A stretch of 64,000 nucleotides of DNA from G963667915 sp965197385 (GCA_965197385.1 CBDANA010000006.1:124001-188000); one strand, 5' to 3'; shown: positions 47,939 through 56,808, counted from the stretch's first letter. Notes: generated by a model not told the origin, from the letters alone. Made by a program: numbers and translations.

Positions 47939-47976
47939 CCGACACCCAGATGTGATGAACGACAGGCCATCATCCC
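47898..47976 (+). promoter_or_regulatory. Alternative RNA structures of the ilv attenuator
   Basis: Strand pair 1 is CCGGCACG/CGTGCCGG (47898-47915). Strand 2, GGGATGATG (47927-47935), is perfectly complementary over 9 bases to strand 3, CATCATCCC (47968-47976). Strand 3 is also the left arm of the terminator at 47965-47998, so 2:3 and 3:4 exclude each other. A ribosome stalled on the Val/Ile codons (47882-47896) leaves strand 2 free; one that reaches the leader stop covers it. Confidence 0.75.
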
Positions 47977-47998
47977 GACGTGGATGATGGCCTTTTTT
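47965..47998 (+). terminator. Intrinsic terminator of the ilv attenuator
   Basis: Perfect 11-bp hairpin GGCCATCATCC/GGATGATGGCC with a 6-nt loop, followed by six T (47993-47998). It lies 65 nt before the ilvD start codon, so it must be read through for the operon to be expressed. Confidence 0.9.
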
Positions 47999-48062
47999 CG
48001 TTCTCGGCAGGCGTCGCACCGATGGCCCGCCGCGTCACGGGCAAGAGGAGATTGACGTCGAT

Positions 48063-49775
48063 ATGAGTACGCCGAGCACGCCGAGCACGCCGAGTCGGCC
48101 GAGCACGCCGCCCGCGCTCCGCCGAAGCGCTGCCCTGACCAAAGGCCCGAGCCGTGCGCCCGCGCGCGCCATGTTGAAGGCGGTGGGCTTCGACGACGCG
48201 GCGCTGCACAAGCCGCTCATCGGTGTGGCGAACACCTGGATCGAAATCGGTCCGTGCAACTTTCACCTGCGCGAGCTCGGCGAGCAGGTCAAGCGGGGCA
48301 TTCGCGCGGCGGGCGGCACGCCGATGGAGTTCAATACGGTATCGATCTCCGACGGCATCACGATGGGCAGCGAGGGCATGCGCGCCTCGCTCGTCAGCCG
48401 CGAGGTGATCGCCGACTCGATCGAGCTGGTCACGCGTGGCAATCAGTTCGATGCGGTGATCGTGCTGGTCGGCTGCGACAAGACGATTCCGGGCGGCGTT
48501 ATGGCGCTGGCGCGGCTGGACGTGCCGGGGGTCGTGCTCTACGGCGGGTCGATCGCGCCGGGCCGGTGGGAAGGGCGCGACGTCACGATTCAGGACGTCT
48601 TCGAGGCAGTCGGCGCGCATGCGGCCGGCAAGATCACCGACGCGCAGCTGAAGACGCTCGAGGACCATGCCTGTCCGGGCGCGGGCGCCTGCGGCGGTCA
48701 GTTCACGGCGAACACGATGGCGACGGTCTGCGAGTTTCTCGGGATCTCGCCGATGGGGTCGGCCAGCGTGCCAGCGACCGACGCCGGCAAGGGGTCGGTC
48801 GCGGAGCGCGCCGGGCAGCTCGTCATGGACGTCCTGCGGCGCGGCGACCACGCGCGCAAGATCCTGACGAAGGACGCCATCGAGAATGCGATCGCGGCCG
48901 TGGCGGCGACCGGCGGATCGACCAATGCGGTGCTGCATCTGCTGGCCATCGCCCGCGAGGCCGGGGTGCCGCTCGAGCTCCAGGACTTCGATCGGATCAG
49001 CCGCCGGGTGCCGCTGCTGGCCGATCTCAAGCCGGCCGGAAAGTTCGTGGCGACCGACCTGTACCGCGCCGGCGGCATCACGCTGGTTGCCAAGCGTCTG
49101 CTCGACGCCGGGCTCCTGCACGCGGATGCGCTGACGGTGACCGGACGCACGCTGGGCGAGGAGGCGGCCGATGCCACGGAGACACCTGGGCAGGAGGTGG
49201 TCAAGCCGTTCGACCAGCCGATCAAGGCGACCGGCGGCCTGGTCATCCTGCGCGGCAATCTGGCCCCCGACGGCTGCGTCGTGAAGGTGGCGGGCTACAC
49301 GACCGTCCACCACCAGGGTCCGGCGCGGGTCTTCGACAGTGAAGAAGCGGCATTCGAGGCGGTCGAGCAGGGGCAGTTCAAGGCGGGTGACGTCATCGTC
49401 ATCCGGAACGAGGGGCCGAAGGGCGGTCCCGGCATGCGGGAGATGCTGGCGGTGACGGCGGCCCTCGTCGGCGTCGGCCTCGGCGACTCGGTAGCGCTGC
49501 TGACCGACGGGCGCTTCTCGGGCGCGACCCTGGGCCTCATGGCGGGACACGTCGCGCCGGAGGCGGTGGACGGCGGGCCGATCGCGGCGCTGCGCGACGG
49601 CGATGTCGTCACGTTCGACATCGACACGCGCACGCTCAGCGTGGATCTCAGCGACGCCGAGATCGCGGCGCGGGTGGCGGCCTGGCCACGGCCCGCGCCG
49701 CTCTACGACACGGGCGTGATGGCGAAATACGCCCGGCTGGTCACGTCGGCGGCGACCGGCGCGGTGACGGGATAG
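48063..49775 (+). CDS. ilvD: Dihydroxy-acid dehydratase
   Basis: Iron-sulphur dehydratase giving the 2-oxo acid precursors of valine and isoleucine. 570 residues. Cluster-binding cysteines are in GCDKTIPGGVMALARL and CPGAGACGGQFTANTMA; SDGRFSGATLGLMAGHVAPE is the C-terminal signature. The first ~18 residues are a Thr/Pro/Ser repeat (MSTPSTPSTPSRPSTPP) encoded by a GCCGAGCAC-type 9-bp repeat, ahead of the conserved start of the family. First gene of ilvDBNC. Confidence 0.97.
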   Translation: MSTPSTPSTPSRPSTPPALRRSAALTKGPSRAPARAMLKAVGFDDAALHKPLIGVANTWIEIGPCNFHLRELGEQVKRGIRAAGGTPMEFNTVSISDGITMGSEGMRASLVSREVIADSIELVTRGNQFDAVIVLVGCDKTIPGGVMALARLDVPGVVLYGGSIAPGRWEGRDVTIQDVFEAVGAHAAGKITDAQLKTLEDHACPGAGACGGQFTANTMATVCEFLGISPMGSASVPATDAGKGSVAERAGQLVMDVLRRGDHARKILTKDAIENAIAAVAATGGSTNAVLHLLAIAREAGVPLELQDFDRISRRVPLLADLKPAGKFVATDLYRAGGITLVAKRLLDAGLLHADALTVTGRTLGEEAADATETPGQEVVKPFDQPIKATGGLVILRGNLAPDGCVVKVAGYTTVHHQGPARVFDSEEAAFEAVEQGQFKAGDVIVIRNEGPKGGPGMREMLAVTAALVGVGLGDSVALLTDGRFSGATLGLMAGHVAPEAVDGGPIAALRDGDVVTFDIDTRTLSVDLSDAEIAARVAAWPRPAPLYDTGVMAKYARLVTSAATGAVTG

Positions 49776-49840
49776 ACGCTCCGGACAGGTGCGATGCGCA
49801 ACGCCGGCCTAGCAGCTAAGCGCCGGCAGAAGAGACAGTC

Positions 49841-51553
49841 ATGACACGAACGGGTGCACAGATTCTCTGGGAAGCGTTGGTCCGCGAAGACGTCTCCACC
49901 GTCTTCGGCTATCCGGGCGGCGCGATCCTGCCGGCTTACGACGCGATGCTCGAGTTTCCGATCAAGCACGTGCTCGTCCGCCACGAGCAGGGGGCCACGC
50001 ATATGGCCGATGGCTACGCCCGCGCGGGCGGCGGTGTCGGCGTGGCGATCGCCACGTCGGGGCCGGGTGCGACTAACATGGTGACCGGCATCGCGACCGC
50101 GATGCTCGACTCGTCGCCCATCGTCTGCATCACCGGCCAGGTCCCCAGCAAGGTGATCGGTTCGGACGCCTTCCAGGAAACCGACATTACCGGTGTGACG
50201 CTGCCGATCACGAAGCACAACTACCTGGTGACGCGGCCGCAGGATGTGGCCCGTACGGTGAAGGAGGCGTTCTACGTCGCGAAGTCGGGGCGGCCCGGCC
50301 CGGTCTTGATCGACATCACGAAGGACGCGCAGCAGACGAGCTGCGAGGTCGAATGGGACGACTCGGCGGTCAGGCTGCCGGGCTACCGGCCGGATCTGCG
50401 CGCGACCGAGGAAGTTTACCGCCGCGCGATCGACATGATCAACGGCGCCAGGCGGCCGCTGATCTTCACTGGGCATGGCGTCATGCTGTCGGGCGCGATG
50501 GACGTGGTGCGGACGATTGCCGAACGCGCCAACATTCCGGTGGCGATGACGCTGCTGGGCATCGGCTCGTTTCCGGCGCAGCACGAGCTGAACCTCGGCA
50601 TGATGGGGATGCACGGCGAGGCCTGGGTGAACTCGGCCATCCAGGAGGCCGACCTGCTGCTGGCGTTCGGCATGCGGTTCGACGATCGGGTGACCGGCAA
50701 CTTGGCGACCTACGGGCCGAAGGCCAAGAAGATTCATGTCGACATCGATCCGGCCGAGTTCAACAAGAACGTCAAGGTGGATGTGGCGCTCACGGGCGAC
50801 CTGCGGACGGTGCTCGAGGAGATACTGCCGCACATCACCGAGGGCGACCGGTCGGAGTGGCTGGCCGCGATCAATCAGATGAAGGGGGACTCGGCTGTCA
50901 AGGACATCCAGAATCTACCAGATAGCGGACACTTGTATGCCGCCCACGTCATCCACGATCTCTGGCGGGTCACCGAGGGGAATGCCCTGGTCGTGACCGA
51001 CGTCGGTCAGCATCAGATGTGGGAGGCGCAGTACTACAAGCACGAGCGACCGCGCTCGCTCATCACGTCGGGCGGCCTCGGGACGATGGGCTTCGCGCTG
51101 CCGGCGGCGATCGGCGCGAAATTCGCCTGCCCAGACGCCGAGGTCTGGGCGCTCGTCGGCGACGGCGGGTTCCAGATGACGATGGCGGAACTGGCGACGA
51201 TCGCGCAGGAGCAGATCAAGGTAAACGTCGCCATCGTCAACAACGGCTTTCTGGGCATGGTGCGCCAGTGGCAGGAGTTCTTCTACGATCGGCGCTACGC
51301 GGCGACGCCGCTGCTCAGTCCGGACTTCGTGAAGCTGGCCGAGGCCTATGGGCTGAGCGGCATGGCGGTGACGAAGCGGGCCGGCGTCGTGCCGAGTATC
51401 GAGGCGGCGCGTGACCACACCGGCGCGGTCATCCTGGACTTCAAGGTGGAGCAGGAAGACTCGGTCTTCCCGATGGTGCCGGCCGGCGCCGATCTCGACC
51501 AGATGATCCGGCGGCCGAGCCCCAGCCCGCTCGTGGAGACGGCGGCGGACTAG
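49841..51553 (+). CDS. ilvB: Acetolactate synthase large subunit
   Basis: TPP enzyme of the first common step of branched-chain amino-acid synthesis. 570 residues. Catalytic Glu in FGYPGGAILPAYDAM...VRHEQGATHMADGYARA; FAD/pyruvate region GVTLPITKHNYLV; TPP-binding motif GDGGFQMTMAELATIAQEQI through NNGFLGMVRQWQE. ATG 49841, 65 nt after ilvD. Confidence 0.97.
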   Translation: MTRTGAQILWEALVREDVSTVFGYPGGAILPAYDAMLEFPIKHVLVRHEQGATHMADGYARAGGGVGVAIATSGPGATNMVTGIATAMLDSSPIVCITGQVPSKVIGSDAFQETDITGVTLPITKHNYLVTRPQDVARTVKEAFYVAKSGRPGPVLIDITKDAQQTSCEVEWDDSAVRLPGYRPDLRATEEVYRRAIDMINGARRPLIFTGHGVMLSGAMDVVRTIAERANIPVAMTLLGIGSFPAQHELNLGMMGMHGEAWVNSAIQEADLLLAFGMRFDDRVTGNLATYGPKAKKIHVDIDPAEFNKNVKVDVALTGDLRTVLEEILPHITEGDRSEWLAAINQMKGDSAVKDIQNLPDSGHLYAAHVIHDLWRVTEGNALVVTDVGQHQMWEAQYYKHERPRSLITSGGLGTMGFALPAAIGAKFACPDAEVWALVGDGGFQMTMAELATIAQEQIKVNVAIVNNGFLGMVRQWQEFFYDRRYAATPLLSPDFVKLAEAYGLSGMAVTKRAGVVPSIEAARDHTGAVILDFKVEQEDSVFPMVPAGADLDQMIRRPSPSPLVETAAD

Positions 51554-51554
51554 A

Positions 51555-51725
51555 GGGTAGCGCGGGGGTTCGGGGCGAAGCCCAGAGGTCAGAAGCGGAG
51601 CGAGGCGCGCACGGCGCGCCTCGCGAGGCCCGGCGTGGGGCGATGGGGCCCCCACGAGGCCCGGCGTGGGGCGATGGGGCCCCCACGAGGCCCGAGCGGG
51701 GGTTCTGGGCGCAGCCCCGAGGTAA
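51555..51725. repeat. 31-bp tandem repeat and GC-rich dyads in the ilvB-ilvN spacer
   Basis: The unit starting GGCCCGGCGTGGGGCGATGG at 51627 repeats at 51658 and in part at 51689, an exact 31-bp period. Flanking sequences GGGGTTCGGGGCGAAGCCC and GGGTTCTGGGCGCAGCCCC form hairpins and resemble those of the 98-bp repeat at 43401. The result is a 189-nt spacer in an operon where a short one is normal. Confidence 0.85.
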
Positions 51726-51742
51726 GGAAGAAGCAGGCAGTC

Positions 51743-52309
51743 ATGCGTCATACCTTCGCGGTCTACGTGGAAGACGCGCCCGGTGTGCTGAATCGGGTAG
51801 CATCGCTCTTCCGGCGTCGGGCGTTCAACATCGAGTCGCTCACGGTCGGGCATACCGAAACCGAGGGCGTCTCGCGGATGACGATCGTCGCGGACGCCGA
51901 TGCGCACGGGGCGCACCGGATCGAGTCGAACCTCTACAAGCTGGTCAACGTGCTGCGGGTGGACGACCTCACGGCCAAGCCGTCCGTGGAGCGTGACCTC
52001 GCGATGATCAAGGTCGCGGCCACACCCGAGACCCGGACGCACATCATGCAGCTCGTGGATGTGTTCCGGGCGCGCGTCATCGACGTGGCGCCGGACTCGG
52101 TGATCATCGAGACGACCGGAACCGAGGACAAGATCGACGGTCTGGTGGAGGTGCTCAAGCAGTACGGCGTCATGGAGATGGTCCGGACCGGCCGGGTGGC
52201 CATGGCGCGCGGCCAGACACTCGGTGGCCTGGGAGACGGCGTCGAGCGCGGCACGAAGGTAGCTGGGGCCGTGCCGGCTGACGACACCAACGTTTCGTCT
52301 ACGGTGTAA
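51743..52309 (+). CDS. ilvN: Acetolactate synthase small (regulatory) subunit
   Basis: Regulates IlvB, typically in response to valine. 188 residues, long form with two domains. The N-terminal ACT domain reads RHTFAVYVEDAPGVLNRVAS, LFRRRAFNIESLTVGHTETE. The C-terminal domain (VIIETTGTEDKIDGLVEVLK, YGVMEMVRTGRVAMARG) is also present. The start at 51743 was chosen over the upstream open frame through the tandem repeats. Confidence 0.96.
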   Translation: MRHTFAVYVEDAPGVLNRVASLFRRRAFNIESLTVGHTETEGVSRMTIVADADAHGAHRIESNLYKLVNVLRVDDLTAKPSVERDLAMIKVAATPETRTHIMQLVDVFRARVIDVAPDSVIIETTGTEDKIDGLVEVLKQYGVMEMVRTGRVAMARGQTLGGLGDGVERGTKVAGAVPADDTNVSSTV

Positions 52310-52349
52310 CGGCGGAGGGACTCATACTTCAACTCATGAGGCGTAACGC

Positions 52350-53363
52350 ATGGCAACGATTTACTACGACGACGCGGCGGACCTCGGACTGATTCAGACG
52401 AGAAAGGTGGCGGTGATCGGCTATGGGTCGCAGGGGCACGCGCACGCCCTGAACCTGAAAGACAGCGGGGTCAGCGTAAAGGTCGGGCTGCACGAGGGTA
52501 GCAAGTCGAAGGCGAAGGCGGAAGCGGCTGGGGTGGCGGTGACGTCGGTCGCCGACGCGGCGACGTGGGCCGACGTCATGATGATCCTGGCGCCTGACAC
52601 GGCGCAGCCGAAGATCTACCAGGAGTCGATCGCGCCGAACCTGACGGCGGGCAACATGATTATGTTCAGCCACGGCTTCAACATTCGCTTCAAGACGATC
52701 GCGCCGCCGGCCGACGTAGACGTGTCGATGATTGCGCCGAAGGCGCCCGGCCACCGGGTACGTGAGGTGTACGTCGAAGGGGGCGGCACGCCGGCGTTGC
52801 TGGCTGTCGAGCAGGATGCCACCGGGCAGGCGAAAGCGCTGGCGCTCTCCTACGCCAAGGGTCTGGGCGTGACGCGGGCCGGCGTCATCGAGACGACCTT
52901 CGCGGAGGAGACCGAGACCGACCTCTTCGGCGAACAGGCCGTGCTGTGCGGCGGCGTAAGTGCGCTCGTCACGGCGGCGTTCGGCACGCTCGTCGAGGCG
53001 GGCTACCAGCCGGAGATCGCCTACTTCGAGTGCATGCACGAGCTGAAGCTGATCGTCGACTTGATGTACCGGGGCGGCCTGAACTACATGCGCTACTCGG
53101 TCAGCGACACCGCCGAGCACGGCGATTACACGGGCGGCCCGCGCGTGGTGACCGACGCGACGCGCGACGCGATGCGGACGATGCTGGCCGAGATCCAGGA
53201 CGGCACCTATGCGAAGAACTGGATCGCGGAGGACGAGGCTGGTCGCCCGTGGTTCAACAAGGTGCGGCAGCAGGAGCAGACCCAGCAGATCGAGCAGGTG
53301 GGTGCCGCGCTGCGCAAGATGATGCCGTTCCTCGACGCCGTGACGATCGCGCCGGGAAGCTAA
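52350..53363 (+). CDS. ilvC: Ketol-acid reductoisomerase (class I)
   Basis: Mg2+/NAD(P)H-dependent isomeroreductase following acetolactate synthase. 337 residues, short class I form. Nucleotide-binding region VAVIGYGSQGHAHALNLKDS; FSHGFNIRFK; the metal-binding helix with FGEQAVLCGG and YFECMHELKLIVDLMYRGG. ATG 52350. Last gene of the operon, followed by a possible terminator. Confidence 0.97.
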   Translation: MATIYYDDAADLGLIQTRKVAVIGYGSQGHAHALNLKDSGVSVKVGLHEGSKSKAKAEAAGVAVTSVADAATWADVMMILAPDTAQPKIYQESIAPNLTAGNMIMFSHGFNIRFKTIAPPADVDVSMIAPKAPGHRVREVYVEGGGTPALLAVEQDATGQAKALALSYAKGLGVTRAGVIETTFAEETETDLFGEQAVLCGGVSALVTAAFGTLVEAGYQPEIAYFECMHELKLIVDLMYRGGLNYMRYSVSDTAEHGDYTGGPRVVTDATRDAMRTMLAEIQDGTYAKNWIAEDEAGRPWFNKVRQQEQTQQIEQVGAALRKMMPFLDAVTIAPGS

Positions 53364-53365
53364 AG

Positions 53366-53386
53366 AAAAAGGGTCAGACCCCTTTT
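53366..53386 (+). terminator. Probable terminator after ilvC
   Basis: AAAAGGG and CCCTTTT pair across a short loop containing TCAGA, ending in TTTT, 3 nt after the ilvC stop. The stem has little GC, so efficiency is uncertain. A second small dyad (GGGACTGAAGTCCC) lies at about 53413. Confidence 0.45.
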
Positions 53387-53460
53387 GCCACCTTGGCAAT
53401 CCTTCCGTACTCGGGACTGAAGTCCCGCACTACGAATCTGTTTTCCATGGAGAGGCATCG

Positions 53461-54474
53461 ATGAAGAGCCATCTCGTACGACGCAATGTCGGAATCGTCT
53501 TCGTCCTACTCGTGTTTTGCGGCAACGTTGTCGCGCAGACCGACGCCTCCCTGGCGCGGCTCGAGCGGGCGATGGCGCGCGGGGCGACGGTCGCCGGCGG
53601 CATGGTCGGCGCGACCGCGATTCACCTCGAGAGCGGTCGGAGAGTGTCGCTGAACGGCGATCAACCGTTCCCGATGGCCAGTACCTACAAGGTGCCGATT
53701 GCCATCGAGTTGCTGACCCGCGCCGACGCCGGCACGCTGCGCCTGGACGAGATGATCGACCTGGCGGCGGCCGACTTGCATCCCGGCAGCGGCACGCTGA
53801 CCGCACTCCTCAACCAGCCGGGTGTCTCGCTATCGATCCGCAACCTGATGGAGCTGATGCTGCGCATCAGCGACAACAGCGCGACCGACCGGCTGCTCAC
53901 GCGGGCCGGCGGATCCGAGGCGGTGACCGCGCGCATGCGGGCGCTCGGCATCGACGGCATCCGCGTGGACCGGCCGACGGCGGTGCTCATCGCCGATCGC
54001 TACGGCGCGTCGCTGCCGGCGCCCGAGACCTGGACGCCAGAGGTCTTCGAGCGGGCCTTCGACGCGCAGTCGCAGGAAGCGCGGGCGGCGGCGGCGATCG
54101 AGTTCGACCGCGACCCGAAGGACACGTCGACGCCGAATGCCTTCGCCAGTCTGCTGGCCCGGTTATACCGGGGCGAGCTGGTGAGCCCAGACAGCACCGC
54201 CTTGCTGCTGGACATCATGGAGCGGTGCATGACTGGTGTGAACCGGCTGAAGGGATTGCTGCCGGCTGGTACCGTCGTGGCGCACAAGACCGGTTCGATC
54301 AGCGGCACGGCGAACGACGTCGGGATCATCACCCTGCCCGAGTCGGCTGGCCACGTGGCGATCGCCGTCCTGATGAAGTCGTCGGATCGGCCCTCGGCCG
54401 ACCGGGATCGCGCCATCGCCGAGATCGCACGCGCGGTCTACGACTACTTCCTGTTCTGGCCGGAAGCTGATTGA
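53461..54474 (+). CDS. Class-A-like serine beta-lactamase
   Basis: 337 residues, exported (signal peptide to about A25-Q26). Serine-hydrolase motifs are S74-T-Y-K77 (SxxK), S137-D-N139 (SDN) and K276-T-G278. The region between SDN and the omega-loop Asp (DPKDTSTP, residues 218-225) is about 35 residues longer than in TEM. The expected ExxLN general-base motif is not at its usual distance: E214 and E206 are the nearest glutamates. It may be a true beta-lactamase of an unusual subgroup or a related hydrolase. GGAGAGG lies just before ATG 53461. Confidence 0.82.
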   Translation: MKSHLVRRNVGIVFVLLVFCGNVVAQTDASLARLERAMARGATVAGGMVGATAIHLESGRRVSLNGDQPFPMASTYKVPIAIELLTRADAGTLRLDEMIDLAAADLHPGSGTLTALLNQPGVSLSIRNLMELMLRISDNSATDRLLTRAGGSEAVTARMRALGIDGIRVDRPTAVLIADRYGASLPAPETWTPEVFERAFDAQSQEARAAAAIEFDRDPKDTSTPNAFASLLARLYRGELVSPDSTALLLDIMERCMTGVNRLKGLLPAGTVVAHKTGSISGTANDVGIITLPESAGHVAIAVLMKSSDRPSADRDRAIAEIARAVYDYFLFWPEAD

Positions 54475-54860
54475 TCGACGTCTGGGGCGCGCAGCCAGTC
54501 GAGGAAGCTCGAGTCCTGGGACGCCAGGCGCGCCTCGGTCTTCACGGTGCAGTCACAGTCGACGCACGCCCAGGGCGCCGTGCCGTCGAGATCCTTGCAG
54601 CGGCTACGCGCATGCGCGTCGTTCACCGTGATGAGCTCGACGTATTCCGCCCAGTAGGCACGCTCCTCCTGTAAAGGCTCCGGACAGAAGCAGACCTCGA
54701 CCCACCGAATCGTGCCGTCGTCGCGACGCCTGGCCGCCCCGACGTTTCGCAGATACTCTCCGCCGGCGACCGAGCCGGCGCCGAGCGTGCCCGTCTCGAC
54801 CGCTGCGGCCAGCGCCTCACGCCGGCCGGGCTTGACGCGGGCCGTCACCAGATAGCGCAT
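54444..54860 (-). CDS. Conserved hypothetical protein with C-terminal Cys cluster
   Basis: 138 residues from MRYLVTARVKPGRREALAAA, suggesting a ferredoxin-like beta-alpha-beta opening. The core has GSVAGGEYLRNVGAARRRDD, IRWVEVCFCPEPLQEERAYW and WACVDCDCTVKTEARLA. The cysteines CFC and CVDCDC could bind metal. I recall similar proteins in Acidobacteria but no function. Its 3' end overlaps the convergent beta-lactamase gene by 31 nt. Confidence 0.75.
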   Translation of the reverse strand: MRYLVTARVKPGRREALAAAVETGTLGAGSVAGGEYLRNVGAARRRDDGTIRWVEVCFCPEPLQEERAYWAEYVELITVNDAHARSRCKDLDGTAPWACVDCDCTVKTEARLASQDSSFLDWLRAPDVDQSASGQNRK

Positions 54861-54893
54861 CCCTGCTAACACCTCACCACTGGCTGCGAACGC

Positions 54894-55877
54894 CTACGCC
54901 ACAGCGACAGGTTCTCCTGCGGCCTTCCAGCGTTCCTCGATGAAGTCCACGAACGGCACGAACGGGTCGAAGCCGACGATGCGGTCGGCGTCGGTGACGA
55001 AGTTCGAGAGCGCGTTGACGTCGTAGACGTACGGCTGACCGTCGCGTTCGTCCACGATGTACTCGATGCCGCACACGTCGAGGCCGGCCGCGCGGGCAAT
55101 GGCCGTCACGGTGTCCCGGACGCCGCCGGGCACGTCCACGCGCTCGATCTCCATGGCCGGCTTGGTGGGGCAGAAGCTGCCAAGCGGCTGCCCCGCCGCG
55201 GTCTCGGGCGGCAGGTCCACCTCCTCCTGACAGATGTCGGCCGGGCAGAGGTTGAACCCGTGGCCCGCTGGTGGCGTGATCCGGATCGCGTAGAGCGGCT
55301 CGCCGTCGAGCAGCTCGACACGCGTGATCGATCCGTCCGGGCTCGTGATCGCCTCCTGCACGAGCGCGGTGTTGTCCGGGCCGAGGTCGAGTCGGTCCTC
55401 CCGGACGGTGCGCTCGAGATCCGCCGGCGTATCGAAGCGGGTGATGCCGGCGCCGCTGCCGCCGATGTTCGGCTTGACCATGAGAGGAAAGCGCAGCCCA
55501 CCGGCGGCCTCCAGTGCCCGGCTCGGATGGTTGATGAGCCGCGTCGCCGGATATGTGGCACCGATCCGCTCGAACAAATCGAGCTGCGCCGACTTCGACG
55601 TCTCGAGCTGATAGGCGCGTAGGTCGTTGACGATCGGGATGCCGTACAACTCGACGTAACCGAGGAAGGCTTCGGTGGCGTGGATTGCGTGGTCCTGGCC
55701 GCGCAGGTAGGCGGATGGGCTCATCCGATTGACGAGCAGCGAGAACGGCGGACGCTCGGCGGGCGACCAGATCAGATCGCCCGCATGGATGCGGGTGAAC
55801 GGCAGCTGGCGGCGCTCGAGCTCGGCGAACAGCGGCTGAAACCACTCGGGATGCTCGTACAACACGGCGATATTCAT
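54894..55877 (-). CDS. RimK-like ATP-grasp protein
   Basis: 327 residues, ATP-grasp ligase fold: NIAVLYEHPEWFQPLFAELE (pre-ATP-grasp), FPLMVKPNIGGSGAGITRF (ATP-binding lysine and glycine loop), ALVQEAITSPDGSITRVELL, then GIEYIVDERDGQPYVYDVNA with the metal-binding Asp/Asn. Such enzymes join a carboxylate to an amine; the substrate is unknown. A cysteine-containing insert (CPADICQEEVDLPP, FCPTKPA) is unusual. AAGGAG precedes ATG 55877. The 259-bp spacer upstream shows no gene. Confidence 0.85.
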   Translation of the reverse strand: MNIAVLYEHPEWFQPLFAELERRQLPFTRIHAGDLIWSPAERPPFSLLVNRMSPSAYLRGQDHAIHATEAFLGYVELYGIPIVNDLRAYQLETSKSAQLDLFERIGATYPATRLINHPSRALEAAGGLRFPLMVKPNIGGSGAGITRFDTPADLERTVREDRLDLGPDNTALVQEAITSPDGSITRVELLDGEPLYAIRITPPAGHGFNLCPADICQEEVDLPPETAAGQPLGSFCPTKPAMEIERVDVPGGVRDTVTAIARAAGLDVCGIEYIVDERDGQPYVYDVNALSNFVTDADRIVGFDPFVPFVDFIEERWKAAGEPVAVA

Positions 55878-56136
55878 GACGCGCTCCTTCAGACGGTGGA
55901 ATGGTCCCCGACGCGCCGGACGGCGGTCAGGCCATCCCGACGATCAGTGGGAACCGAAAATAGTTCGAATTCGAGAGTGAGAAACGGGGACAGAGGCGAC
56001 ACCCGTACGCGGGCGTGCCTCTATGGTCAGGTGCAACAGGAGCCGATGCGGAAGCGATGCGCGGGACAACAGTAGCACATTCTCGGCTCTCGGAGTAACG
56101 GCGGCCGTGTCGAAAGCCGGACTGCTAGCTGCTAAG

Positions 56137-56808
56137 CTAACGCCTAGACACGTCCGCGAGCAACTTCCCCGCGGCGGTGCGGAACGCGTCGGTCCACTCG
56201 TGGCCGCCGTCGTAGGTGAGCGCGTCCACGCTGACACCACGCGACGCCAGCAGCGCCACGTCCGTGTCGTGCTTGTCCTGGGTGAACCACTCGTCCCGCT
56301 CACCGCCGCCGACCAGGGTCGGTGGGAGGTCGAGCGCCGCCGTCTCGCGCAGCTCCGGCGGGATGTCGCCGCCCAGCACGATCAGGCCGTGCGACAGGTG
56401 GCCCGCGCCGACGGCCGCGCGGTAGGCCATCGACGCGCCCTGGGAAAACCCTGCATAGATCAGGCGGTCGGTGGTTTCGTGCTCCGCGCGGATCGCCGAG
56501 ACCACCTGGCCGACGTACCGTAGGTTGTCAGCGATTGCGCGGTCCCGGCCCAGCTTCGTCATCCAGCTGGCGACGACCTTTTGGTGGGTGGGATCGTAGA
56601 ACCAGTGCAGCGCCTGCACCGCCACCACGAGCCAAGCCGAGGCGCCCGGGATGCGCTCGAGTTGTCGCAAGTGCACCTCGGCGTTCTCGCCGTAGCCGTG
56701 AAAGCCGACGAGCAACGGGTGCGGGCCGGCCGCGTCGGATGCGCGCAGGAGGTAGCGCCCCTGGGTCGTCGTGGTGAGCGTCCGGGCGATCGGGTCGGCA
56801 GCCGTCAT
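56137..56808 (-). CDS. Alpha/beta-hydrolase esterase (carboxylesterase/phospholipase type)
   Basis: 223 residues. The nucleophile elbow is YAGFSQGASMAY (GxSxG); the oxyanion region is LLVGFHGYGENAEVHL; the catalytic Asp/His are probably in RDEWFTQDKHD and DGGHEWTD. Similar to the PF02230 family. Its ATG overlaps the mtnC stop (ATGA), so it belongs to the mtn operon, but its role there is not known. Confidence 0.82.
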   Translation of the reverse strand: MTAADPIARTLTTTTQGRYLLRASDAAGPHPLLVGFHGYGENAEVHLRQLERIPGASAWLVVAVQALHWFYDPTHQKVVASWMTKLGRDRAIADNLRYVGQVVSAIRAEHETTDRLIYAGFSQGASMAYRAAVGAGHLSHGLIVLGGDIPPELRETAALDLPPTLVGGGERDEWFTQDKHDTDVALLASRGVSVDALTYDGGHEWTDAFRTAAGKLLADVSRR

